From the NCBI GenBank assembly GCA_051878975.1, contig JBJELD010000028.1, positions 4,476-68,475 of the forward strand: 64,000 bases of DNA, given 5' to 3'. This document shows, piece after piece, positions 36,234-43,882 of the stretch. The notes beneath the pieces are model-generated. The model did not search any database and was not told where the DNA came from. It saw only the letters and a program-made list of their open reading frames with translations. The DNA comes from Caccovicinus sp051878975. GTDB taxonomy: Bacteria; Bacillota; Clostridia; Lachnospirales; Lachnospiraceae. How positions within the stretch are numbered: the first letter of the stretch is position 1; each line of letters opens with the position of its first letter. The position numbers and the translations under genes were made by a program.

Positions 36234-36250
36234 CAATATGGAGGAAATGT

Positions 36251-37258
36251 ATGGAGACACAAAATCCGATTATCCGGCTGCAGGGCCTGGGAAAACAGTT
36301 CAAGACCTCAAATGGAATTGTAACTGCGCTGGATGACATTAATCTGGAGATTAATCCGGGAGAAATTTTTGGAATCATCGGACTTTCCGGAGCCGGAAAA
36401 AGTACGCTGGTCCGATGCATCAACTATCTGGAGGTGCCTACTTCCGGAACGGTGATTTTTGAAGGAGTCAGCCTTGCAGGAAAGAGTGAGGCGGTGATCC
36501 GGAAGGCCAGACAGTCTATGGGCATGATTTTCCAGCAGTTCAACCTGCTGGCTCAGCGAAATGTGATACAGAATGTGTGCTTTCCCATGGAGCTTGTGGG
36601 GACGCCGAAAAAGGAGGCCAGAAAACGGGCGGAGGAGCTTTTAAAGCTGGTCGGTCTGGAGGACCGGATGAAGGCTTATCCGGCACAGCTTTCCGGCGGG
36701 CAGAAGCAGAGAGTGGCAATCGCGAGAGCGCTGGCCACCAGCCCGAAGGTGCTTTTGTGCGACGAGGCCACCAGTGCGCTGGATCCGAATACCACGAAGC
36801 AGATCCTGGCACTTTTGAAGAAGATCAACCGGGAGATGGGTGTGACTGTTATTGTCATTACGCATGAGATGGCGGTGATTGAAGCCATCTGCGACCGGGT
36901 TGCGATCATTGACCACAGCCATATCGCAGAATCCGGAAGCGTATCTGATATCTTTTCCAATCCGAAAACACCGATCGGCCGTCAGCTGATTCTGGGCGAT
37001 GCAGCGAAGCAGGTGGCGTTGGGAACGGACCGTCAGCTGCGGATTACCTTTGACGGGCGGGAGTCCTCTGAGCCGGTGATTTCCAATCTGGTTCTGGCCT
37101 GTAAGGTTCCGGTGAACATTATGTATGCGGAGACCAAGGACGTGGGCGGCAAGGCGATGGGGCAGATGCTGATCCAGATTCCGGCGGATGAAGCAGATGC
37201 GAACCGGGTCATCAATTACCTGAAGACCATGAAGGTAAGCTTTGAGGAGGTGCGGTAG
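36251..37258 (+). CDS. metN: Methionine ABC transporter ATPase MetN
   Basis: A 335-residue ATPase energising methionine uptake. Walker A GLSGAGKSTL (45-54), Q-loop FQQFNLL, signature LSGGQKQRVAIARAL, Walker B VLLCDEATSALDP and the switch histidine in VITHEMAV. The C-terminal 75 residues form the regulatory NIL/ACT-like domain that binds methionine and shuts the transporter (trans-inhibition). ATG 36251 follows GGAGGAAAT. The metI gene starts one base after its stop. Confidence 0.93.
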   Translation: METQNPIIRLQGLGKQFKTSNGIVTALDDINLEINPGEIFGIIGLSGAGKSTLVRCINYLEVPTSGTVIFEGVSLAGKSEAVIRKARQSMGMIFQQFNLLAQRNVIQNVCFPMELVGTPKKEARKRAEELLKLVGLEDRMKAYPAQLSGGQKQRVAIARALATSPKVLLCDEATSALDPNTTKQILALLKKINREMGVTVIVITHEMAVIEAICDRVAIIDHSHIAESGSVSDIFSNPKTPIGRQLILGDAAKQVALGTDRQLRITFDGRESSEPVISNLVLACKVPVNIMYAETKDVGGKAMGQMLIQIPADEADANRVINYLKTMKVSFEEVR

Positions 37259-37259
37259 G

Positions 37260-37925
37260 ATGGTTTGGGATGCAGCGACAATCGATATGCTGAAAACAGG
37301 AATTATTGAAACATTATTTATGACATTCGGCTCTTCGCTGATTGCCTATCTGATCGGAGTTCCGCTGGGCGTGATTCTGGTGGTGACGGATTCGGACGGG
37401 ATCCGGCCGTTCCCGGTGCTTCAGAAGGCTCTGGGACTGGTTATTAATCTTCTGCGGTCCATTCCGTTTATGATTCTTCTGATCATGATGCTTCCGGTCA
37501 CCCGGGCGATTGTGGGAACCACGCTGGGGGCGAAGGCGGTGATTCCTCCGCTGGTTGCGGCGGCGGCGCCGTACATTGCCCGTATGGTTGAGTCTTCCTT
37601 CAAGGAGGTGGACGCCGGCGTGATCGAGGCAGCTCAGTCCATGGGCGCGACCACCTGGCAGATTATCTGGAAGGTTCTGCTTCCGGAGGCAAAGCCAAGC
37701 CTTCTGGTAGGCGCGGCGATCTCCATCACCACGATTCTCGGCTATTCCGCGATGGCCGGCTTTGTGGGAGGCGGCGGCCTGGGAACCATCGCCATCAACT
37801 ACGGCTATTACCGTTACCAGACGGATATGATGATGGTGACGGTGGTCATTCTGGTTGTCATTGTTCAGATCATTCAGGAAACCTGGATGAAATTATCCAA
37901 GATCAGCGACAAGCGTATTCGGTAA
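37260..37925 (+). CDS. metI: Methionine ABC transporter permease MetI
   Basis: A 221-residue permease with five to six membrane spans. Opening ATIDMLKTGIIETLFMTFGS, the EAA-type coupling loop EAAQSMGATTWQIIWKVLLPEA and the following PSLLVGAAISITTILGYSAMAGF match MetI. ATG 37260 with GAGGAGG upstream. Works as a dimer with MetN dimer in the membrane. Confidence 0.93.
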   Translation: MVWDAATIDMLKTGIIETLFMTFGSSLIAYLIGVPLGVILVVTDSDGIRPFPVLQKALGLVINLLRSIPFMILLIMMLPVTRAIVGTTLGAKAVIPPLVAAAAPYIARMVESSFKEVDAGVIEAAQSMGATTWQIIWKVLLPEAKPSLLVGAAISITTILGYSAMAGFVGGGGLGTIAINYGYYRYQTDMMMVTVVILVVIVQIIQETWMKLSKISDKRIR

Positions 37926-37997
37926 CGAAGGACGTTTGTTTATGATAAAAACCGATCCGGGAAAACCCGGCTCCGGTACCAAAAGGAGGAAAACATT

Positions 37998-38891
37998 ATG
38001 AAAAAATCATTAAGCGTAATTCTGGCAGCTTCTCTGACTGCTCTGGCACTGGCCGCATGCGGCGGCAGCAAGACGGGGACGGATACCAACGGCTCTGCAG
38101 CGGAGACCACCGCAGCCCAGACTGCTGCAGCAGAAAGCAGCGCGGCTGAGACGGAGGCAGAGCTCCGGAAAATCGTCATCGGCGCAAGCCCTGCACCGCA
38201 TGCGGAGATCCTGAAGGCAGCACAGGAGCTGCTGCAGGAAAAGGGCTATGAGCTGGAAATCAAGGAATACACCGATTATGTACAGCCGAACAATGCGCTG
38301 GAGTCCGGCGATCTGGATGCCAATTACTTCCAGCATCTTCCGTATCTGGAGCAGTTTAATGAGCAGTACGGTACCAAGCTGGTAAGCGCAGGTGCGATTC
38401 ATTATGAACCGTTCGGCATTTATGCAGGAAAGACCGCAGATCTGGCTTCTCTGGCAGACGGCGCAAAGGTAGCCGTGCCGAATGATGTAACCAATGAGGC
38501 GAGAGCACTTCTGCTGCTGGAGGCACAGGGGCTGCTGAAGTTAAAGGAAGACGCCGGTTTAAATGCAACCAAGAATGATATCGTTGAGAATCCGAAAAAC
38601 CTGGATATTATTGAAATTGAAGCAGCACAGATTCCGCGTTCTCTGCAGGATGTGGATATTGCGGTTATCAACGGAAACTATGCAATTGAGGCCGGCTTAA
38701 AGGTAGCGGATGCACTGGCTGTGGAGGCTTCGGACTCCGTCGCAGCAACCACCTACGGCAACATTGTTGCGGTAAGAGAAGGCGATGAGAACAGCGACGC
38801 AGTTAAGGCGCTGGTTGAGGTATTAAAGAGCGAGGACATCAGGAAGTTCATCGAGGATACCTATGAGGGCGCAGTGGTAGCGCTGGATTAA
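37998..38891 (+). CDS. metQ: Methionine-binding lipoprotein MetQ (NlpA family)
   Basis: A 297-residue lipoprotein receptor for the MetNI importer. Signal peptide with lipobox ALAAC (Cys21), a Ser/Thr/Ala linker (about 22-55), then the NlpA domain: IVIGASPAPHAEIL, EYTDYVQPNNALESGDLDANYFQH (in pieces), IHYEPFGIYAGK and IAVINGNYAIEAGL. Ribosome site AAGGAGGAAAAC. A small GC hairpin (37957-37970) lies between metI and metQ and might help unequal expression. Confidence 0.93.
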   Translation: MKKSLSVILAASLTALALAACGGSKTGTDTNGSAAETTAAQTAAAESSAAETEAELRKIVIGASPAPHAEILKAAQELLQEKGYELEIKEYTDYVQPNNALESGDLDANYFQHLPYLEQFNEQYGTKLVSAGAIHYEPFGIYAGKTADLASLADGAKVAVPNDVTNEARALLLLEAQGLLKLKEDAGLNATKNDIVENPKNLDIIEIEAAQIPRSLQDVDIAVINGNYAIEAGLKVADALAVEASDSVAATTYGNIVAVREGDENSDAVKALVEVLKSEDIRKFIEDTYEGAVVALD

Positions 38892-38915
38892 CCACAGAAT
38901 ACGATCAGACACAAG

Positions 38916-38952
38916 GCTCCGGGTTGCTGTTCACTTCCCGGAGCTTTCGTCA
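38916..38952 (+). terminator. Terminator after metQ
   Basis: GCTCCGGG (38916-38923) pairs with CCCGGAGC (38937-38944), followed by TTTCGTCAT, a weak U-tract. Ends the metNIQ operon. Confidence 0.65.
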
Positions 38953-38990
38953 TAATATATTGGTAAGAAGACAGCAAATGGGGACAAGGA

Positions 38991-39251
38991 ATGCGGATTT
39001 GTGATTTGAAATGCCGGGAGGTCATCAACATCCGGGACTGTAAGCGGCTGGGCTTTGTAGGAGATATTGATTTTGAACTGGAAACAGGCTGCATTCTGGC
39101 AATTGTGGTACCCGGACCGGCTGCGTTCTGTGGATTTCTTTGCCGGGAAAAGGAATTTGTGATCCCGTTTGGCTGCATCAAGCAGGTGGGGCCGGACATC
39201 ATTCTGGTGGATGTGGATGAGAAGGAAGTGACTGGTCCGTGCCGGATGTAA
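38991..39251 (+). CDS. YlmC/YmxH-type PRC-barrel protein
   Basis: An 86-residue PRC-barrel protein of the YlmC/YmxH sporulation-associated family. MRICDLKCREVINIRDCKRLGFVGDIDFE and CFVIPFGCIKQVGPDIILV-like strands (written here in parts) are characteristic, including the paired Cys near the start. In spore formers of the Clostridia this gene commonly precedes nrdR, as here. Biochemical role unknown; supports a sporulating lineage. Confidence 0.8.
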   Translation: MRICDLKCREVINIRDCKRLGFVGDIDFELETGCILAIVVPGPAAFCGFLCREKEFVIPFGCIKQVGPDIILVDVDEKEVTGPCRM

Positions 39252-39355
39252 AGCCGGTATTTTAAAGGAAAAAAGCCTTGCGAATCCCTGACAGCTAATG
39301 TAAAATGGAAGTAAAATAAGGCAGAAACGGCCTTCAAGTTGAGGAGGGAAAAGCA

Positions 39356-39808
39356 TTGAAATGCCCATTTTGCAATGCAGCAGACACAAAGGTAATTGAT
39401 TCCAGACCGGCTGACGACAACAGCTCTATCCGCAGACGCAGGCAGTGTGAAACGTGCGGAAAACGCTTTACCACCTACGAGAAGCTGGAGACGATGCCTC
39501 TGATGGTAATTAAAAAAGACAATTCCCGGGAGACCTACGACCGCTCGAAAATCGAAGCCGGCGTGATCCATTCCTGTCACAAGCGTCCGGTTTCCACGCA
39601 GCAGATCAATGCCATGATCGATGAGATTGAAAACCGGATTTTTAATATGGAAGAAAAAGAGGTGCCGACCACCGTGATCGGCGAGCTGGTGATGAAGAAG
39701 CTCAAGGAACTGGATGAGGTGGCATATGTACGTTTTGCTTCCGTGTACCGGGAATTCAAGGATGTAAATACTTTCGTGGAAGAGATCAGCAAGCTGCTGA
39801 AAAAATAG
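39356..39808 (+). CDS. nrdR: Transcriptional repressor NrdR
   Basis: A 150-residue ATP/dATP-sensing repressor of ribonucleotide reductase genes. Zinc ribbon with CPFC (3-6) and CETCGKRF, then the ATP-cone (about 47-137) with MVIKKDNSRETYDRSKI and YVRFASVYREF. Starts with TTG 39356 (KCPFC follows directly), behind GAGGAGGGAAAAGCA; no closer ATG keeps the zinc ribbon. Confidence 0.95.
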   Translation: MKCPFCNAADTKVIDSRPADDNSSIRRRRQCETCGKRFTTYEKLETMPLMVIKKDNSRETYDRSKIEAGVIHSCHKRPVSTQQINAMIDEIENRIFNMEEKEVPTTVIGELVMKKLKELDEVAYVRFASVYREFKDVNTFVEEISKLLKK

Positions 39809-39858
39809 GAAGCAGCCTGTCAGTCAGAAAAACGAAGAAGAAAGCAGGGAGCCGATAC

Positions 39859-40407
39859 ATGTTTTGGAAACAATTTTATCCCGATCTGTGGGCGGACAGT
39901 GCGTATGGTCTGCCGTATGAAAAAATGGCGGAAAAAGGAGTGCGCGGACTGATTTTTGATGTGGACAACACGCTGGCTTTTCACAATGCTCCGGCAGATG
40001 AGAAGGCGGCAGCGCTGTTTAAGCAGTTTGACAGGCTGGGGTTTGAAACCTGCCTTCTTTCCAATAATAAGGAGCCGCGGGTCCGGGCATTTGCTCAGGC
40101 GGTAGGAGCCCATTATGTGTTCAAGGGCGGAAAGCCCGGCGTGAAGGGCTACCAGAAATCCATGCAGCTGATGGGAACGGACCGGGATCATACCGTGGCA
40201 ATTGGTGACCAGCTGTTTACGGACATCTGGGGGGCCAACCGTGCCGGTCTTTTCAGCATTCTGGTATCCCCCATGAATCCGAAGGAGGAGATTCAGATTG
40301 TGCTGAAGCGATATCTGGAAAAGCCTGTTCTGTGGGCCTATCGGAGATCGCATCCGGACGAGCCCAGACAGACCGATTTTTCTGCGGAAACAAGAATAAT
40401 GAAGTAA
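39859..40407 (+). CDS. YqeG-family HAD phosphatase (subfamily IIIA)
   Basis: A 182-residue HAD-like phosphatase. FDVDNTLAFHN is motif I with the nucleophile aspartate, LLSNNKEPR motif II, FKGGKPGVKGY motif III lysine and IGDQLFTDIWGANRAG motif IV. The N-terminal FYPDLWADSAYGLPYEKM is typical of YqeG. In many Firmicutes it is close to aroE/aroD, here followed 13 bases later by aroD. Substrate probably a phosphorylated lipid or sugar; not certain. Confidence 0.87.
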   Translation: MFWKQFYPDLWADSAYGLPYEKMAEKGVRGLIFDVDNTLAFHNAPADEKAAALFKQFDRLGFETCLLSNNKEPRVRAFAQAVGAHYVFKGGKPGVKGYQKSMQLMGTDRDHTVAIGDQLFTDIWGANRAGLFSILVSPMNPKEEIQIVLKRYLEKPVLWAYRRSHPDEPRQTDFSAETRIMK

Positions 40408-40420
40408 AAGGAGTGTTGAT

Positions 40421-41191
40421 ATGATAACACCGGTAAAGGTTCGAAATTTGACATTAGGTACGGGGAGACCGAAGCTCTGTGTTCCCATTGTGGGAACTAC
40501 GGAAGAGGAGATCCAAAAGGCGGCCGAGGATATCCGGAGTCTGCCGGTCGATCTGGTAGAGTGGAGAGCAGACTGGTATGAAAAGCTGGATCAGCCGGAC
40601 GAGGTCGTGCGGGTTCTGACTGCGCTGCGGCAGTGGCTGGGAGCAGAAATACCGGTCATTTTTACGGTCCGCACAGAGCGGGAAGGCGGCAGAGCCGTGA
40701 TCTCCGGTTCCGACTATCTGGCGGTGAATCTGGATGTGATTCATTCCGGCAAGGCAGACCTTGTAGATGTGGAGCTGTTTACCGGGGATGAGGCGGCAGA
40801 ACAGCTGGTTCGGGAGGCTCATGGGTGCGGGATCAAGGTGATCATGTCCAGCCATGATTTTTACCGGACACCGGAGGAGGAGGAAATGCTCAGACGCCTG
40901 CGCCGGATGCAGGAGCTGGGCGCCGATATCCCGAAGCTGGCGGTGATGCCGCAGACCCGCATGGACGTACTGCGGCTGCTGACGGTGACCTTGCAGATGG
41001 CCGAACAATATGCGGACCGTCCGATCATTACCATGTCCATGTCGGAATACGGTGTGATCAGCCGGCTGTCCGGTGAGACCTTTGGTTCCTGCATGACCTT
41101 TGGCTGTGCAGAGCGGGCTTCCGCACCGGGACAGATGGGGGCAGAGGAGCTGTCTGCCGTGCTGAATTCGATTCATAAAAGCATGATGTAA
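40421..41191 (+). CDS. aroD: Type I 3-dehydroquinate dehydratase
   Basis: Third shikimate-pathway step, a Schiff-base enzyme of 256 residues. LCVPIVGTTEEEI, VEWRADWYE (substrate Glu-x-Arg), FTVRTEREGG, VIMSSHDFYRTP (catalytic His) and the Schiff-base lysine in IPKLAVMPQT. Ribosome site AAAAGGAGTG. Confidence 0.93.
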   Translation: MITPVKVRNLTLGTGRPKLCVPIVGTTEEEIQKAAEDIRSLPVDLVEWRADWYEKLDQPDEVVRVLTALRQWLGAEIPVIFTVRTEREGGRAVISGSDYLAVNLDVIHSGKADLVDVELFTGDEAAEQLVREAHGCGIKVIMSSHDFYRTPEEEEMLRRLRRMQELGADIPKLAVMPQTRMDVLRLLTVTLQMAEQYADRPIITMSMSEYGVISRLSGETFGSCMTFGCAERASAPGQMGAEELSAVLNSIHKSMM

Positions 41192-41219
41192 TAAAAAGCA
41201 GGAAATTATCAAAAAATAG

Positions 41220-41248
41220 TTGAAAATGAAAGCGATATCGTTTAGAAT
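41220..41248 (+). promoter_or_regulatory. Promoter for efp
   Basis: TTGAAA (41220-41225), 17-base spacer, TAGAAT (41243-41248), 43 bases before the efp ATG, which has its own AGGAGG. Confidence 0.7.
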
Positions 41249-41291
41249 ATAGAAGATAATGAGTTGAACGTATTTAAGGAGGAATATCTTT

Positions 41292-41849
41292 ATGATATCA
41301 GCAGGCGATTTTAGAAACGGTGTTACCTTAGAGATTGACGGCCAGGTGGTTCAGATTCTGGAATTCCAGCATGTAAAGCCAGGCAAGGGTGCAGCGTTTG
41401 TTCGTACCAAGTTAAAAAATGTAATTAACGGCGGCGTTGTTGAGAGAACCTTCCGTCCGACCGAGAAATTCCCGGCGGCCAGAATTGACCGCGTAGATAT
41501 GCAGTATCTGTATTCTGACGGAGATTTATACAACTTTATGAACGTAGAGAACTACGATCAGATCGCATTAAACTCTGACCTTGTAGGCGATGCTCTGAAG
41601 TTTGTAAAGGAGAACGAGATGGTAAAGGTATGTTCCTACAATGGCAGCGTATTCTCCATTGAGCCTCCGCTGTTTGTAGAGCTTGAGGTTACCGATACCG
41701 AGCCAGGCTTCAAGGGCGACACCGCAACCGGCGCTTCCAAGCCGGCTACCGTTGAGACCGGTGCACAGATCAACGTTCCGCTGTTTATCAACATCGGCGA
41801 TAAGATCAAGATCGATACCAGAACCAGCGAGTATCTTGGACGTGCATAA
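41292..41849 (+). CDS. efp: Elongation factor P
   Basis: A 185-residue, three beta-barrel translation factor that rescues ribosomes at polyproline. ISAGDFRNGVTLEIDG opening, VKPGKGAAFVRTKLKN with Lys32 at the modification-loop tip, and the C-terminal GDKIKIDTRTSEYLGRA signature. No modification enzyme gene is seen in this window. Confidence 0.96.
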   Translation: MISAGDFRNGVTLEIDGQVVQILEFQHVKPGKGAAFVRTKLKNVINGGVVERTFRPTEKFPAARIDRVDMQYLYSDGDLYNFMNVENYDQIALNSDLVGDALKFVKENEMVKVCSYNGSVFSIEPPLFVELEVTDTEPGFKGDTATGASKPATVETGAQINVPLFINIGDKIKIDTRTSEYLGRA

Positions 41850-41901
41850 TCCGTCTGTCCGCATGGAGCCGGATCAGAGGAAAAGAAAAACAAGGATTCC
41901 T

Positions 41902-41937
41902 AAGCCTGCATCTTCGGATGCAGGCTTGCTTGCTTTT
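41902..41937 (+). terminator. Rho-independent terminator after efp
   Basis: A perfect 11-base stem AAGCCTGCATC/GATGCAGGCTT around a TTCG tetraloop (41902-41927), followed by T-rich sequence. Confidence 0.9.
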
Positions 41938-41958
41938 TCAGGAAAAATCCTTTATAAT
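41930..41958 (+). promoter_or_regulatory. Promoter for argS
   Basis: TTGCTT (41930-41935), 17-base spacer, TATAAT (41953-41958). It overlaps the tail of the efp terminator. Confidence 0.6.
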
Positions 41959-42023
41959 TAATAGTCAGCGCTGTTTTAAGATGGATAGAAGAAAAAATAA
42001 GAAGAGGAAAAAGGAGATCCGTT

Positions 42024-43853
42024 ATGAAGAAGATTCTGGGATTGATTGAAGCGGAGTTAAAAACCGCTTTCGCAGCCTGCGGCTACGAAGAAAAATTTGC
42101 CAAGGCTGTTCTTTCCAACCGCCCGGACCTGTGCGAGTACCAGTGCAACGGCGCACTGGCGGCGGCGAAGGCATATAAAAAGAAACCGATTGACATTGCA
42201 AATGAGGTGGTGGAAAAGCTGAAGGCAGGCCATATGTTTTCCATGTGTGATGCTGTGATGCCCGGTTTTATCAATTTGAAGCTGGACGGAGCGTTTACGG
42301 CCGGTTACATGAATCAGATGGCAGCAGATGAGAGACTGGGCCTGGACAAAGCTGAAAAGCCGCAGACGATCATTGTGGATTACGGCGGAGCCAATGTGGC
42401 AAAGCCTCTTCATGTGGGCCATCTGCGATCCGCTGTCATTGGCGAAAGCATCAAGCGGATGGGCCGTGCGCTGGGCCACAACATGATCGGCGACGTGCAT
42501 CTGGGCGACTGGGGTCTGCAGATGGGCCTGATCATCGAGGAGCTGCGGGACCGGAAGCCGGATCTGCCCTACTTTGATGAAAGCTTTTCTGGTGCATATC
42601 CGGAGGAAGCGCCTTTTACCATCAGCGAGCTGGAGGATATTTATCCGGCGGCAAATAAGAAGGCAAAGTTCAAGGCGGAGGAAGCCAGAGCCTGCGGCAT
42701 GAGCGAGGAGGAGATCGCCGAAACAGAAGCCCGGTCGAAGGCTTTTGCGGAGCGGGCGCATATGGCGACGAGAAAGCTGCAGGAGGGATACGCGCCGTTT
42801 ACTGCCATCTGGCATCATATCATGAACGTGTCCAAGGCGGATTTAAAGAAAAACTACGGAAACCTAAACGTTTCCTTTGATCTGTGGAAGGGAGAGAGCG
42901 ACGCGCAGCCTTATATCCCGGAACTGATTCAGGATCTGATTGACAAAGGGCTGGCCTACGAGAGCCAGGGCGCGCTGGTGGTGGATATCGCGGAGCCTGC
43001 CGATTCCAAGGAGCTGCCGCCCTGTATCGTGCGCAAATCCGACGGAGCCGCGCTGTATGCGACCTCTGATCTGGGAACTATTATTGAGCGGGAGAAGGAT
43101 TTCCATCCGGATGCCTATATCTACCTTGCAGATAAACGCCAGGAGCTGCATTTCACACAGGTGTTCCGTGTGGCGAAAAAAGCAGGATATGTGCGCCCGG
43201 ATATGCCGATGAGCTTTTTGGGCTTCGGTACCATGAACGGAAAGGACGGCAAGCCCTTCAAGACCCGTGATGGCGGCGTGATGCGTCTGGAGCATCTGAT
43301 GGCGGATATCAACGAGGCCGTTTATCAGCGTATCATGGAGAACCGCACCGTTTCCGAGGAGGAAGCGAAGGAGACCGCCAAGGTGGTTGGCCTGGCGGCG
43401 TTAAAATACGGCGACCTTTCCAATCAGGCGGCGAAGGATTACATTTTCGATATTGACCGCTTTATTTCCTTTGAGGGAAATACCGGCCCTTACATTCTGT
43501 ATACGATCGTACGGATCAAATCGATCCTGAACAAGTATCAGGAGATGGGCGGTACACTGGATGATGCTTTGATTCTTCCTGCGGCTTCCGATGCGGAGAA
43601 GGATCTGATGCTGGAGATTGCCAAATACAATGATGTTCTGGAGACGGCATTTGCGGAGAAGGCTCCGCATAAGATCTGCCAGTATATTTATGATTTGTCC
43701 AATGATTTCAACCGTTTCTACCACGACACGAAGATTCTGTCGGAGGAGAACCGCGGGCAGCAGGAAAGCTGGATCGGTCTGATTCGTCTGGCGAAAGAGG
43801 TACTGACTGCCTGCATTGATGTGCTGGGCTTCGAGGCACCGGAGAGAATGTAG
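42024..43853 (+). CDS. argS: Arginyl-tRNA synthetase
   Basis: Class I synthetase of 609 residues. N-terminal additional domain binding the D-loop, HIGH-type motif in AKPLHVGHLRSAV, GDVHLGDWGLQMG, the arginine-specific region ATSDLGTIIEREKDF, and KTRDGGVMRLEHL in place of KMSK, as usual for this enzyme. C-terminal DALR anticodon domain ends VLGFEAPERM. Ribosome site AAGGAGATCCG. Confidence 0.95.
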   Translation: MKKILGLIEAELKTAFAACGYEEKFAKAVLSNRPDLCEYQCNGALAAAKAYKKKPIDIANEVVEKLKAGHMFSMCDAVMPGFINLKLDGAFTAGYMNQMAADERLGLDKAEKPQTIIVDYGGANVAKPLHVGHLRSAVIGESIKRMGRALGHNMIGDVHLGDWGLQMGLIIEELRDRKPDLPYFDESFSGAYPEEAPFTISELEDIYPAANKKAKFKAEEARACGMSEEEIAETEARSKAFAERAHMATRKLQEGYAPFTAIWHHIMNVSKADLKKNYGNLNVSFDLWKGESDAQPYIPELIQDLIDKGLAYESQGALVVDIAEPADSKELPPCIVRKSDGAALYATSDLGTIIEREKDFHPDAYIYLADKRQELHFTQVFRVAKKAGYVRPDMPMSFLGFGTMNGKDGKPFKTRDGGVMRLEHLMADINEAVYQRIMENRTVSEEEAKETAKVVGLAALKYGDLSNQAAKDYIFDIDRFISFEGNTGPYILYTIVRIKSILNKYQEMGGTLDDALILPAASDAEKDLMLEIAKYNDVLETAFAEKAPHKICQYIYDLSNDFNRFYHDTKILSEENRGQQESWIGLIRLAKEVLTACIDVLGFEAPERM

Positions 43854-43882
43854 GCTGCGGGGATTCCAAGGGGGTACCTGTT

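Noticed and set aside
35924..36250. SAM riboswitch or T-box in the metNIQ leader
   Set aside because: No SAM-I core, no T-box AGGGTGGNACCGCG segment and no tRNA-like antiterminator bulge were found; the leader instead has a Met-rich ORF and a plain terminator.
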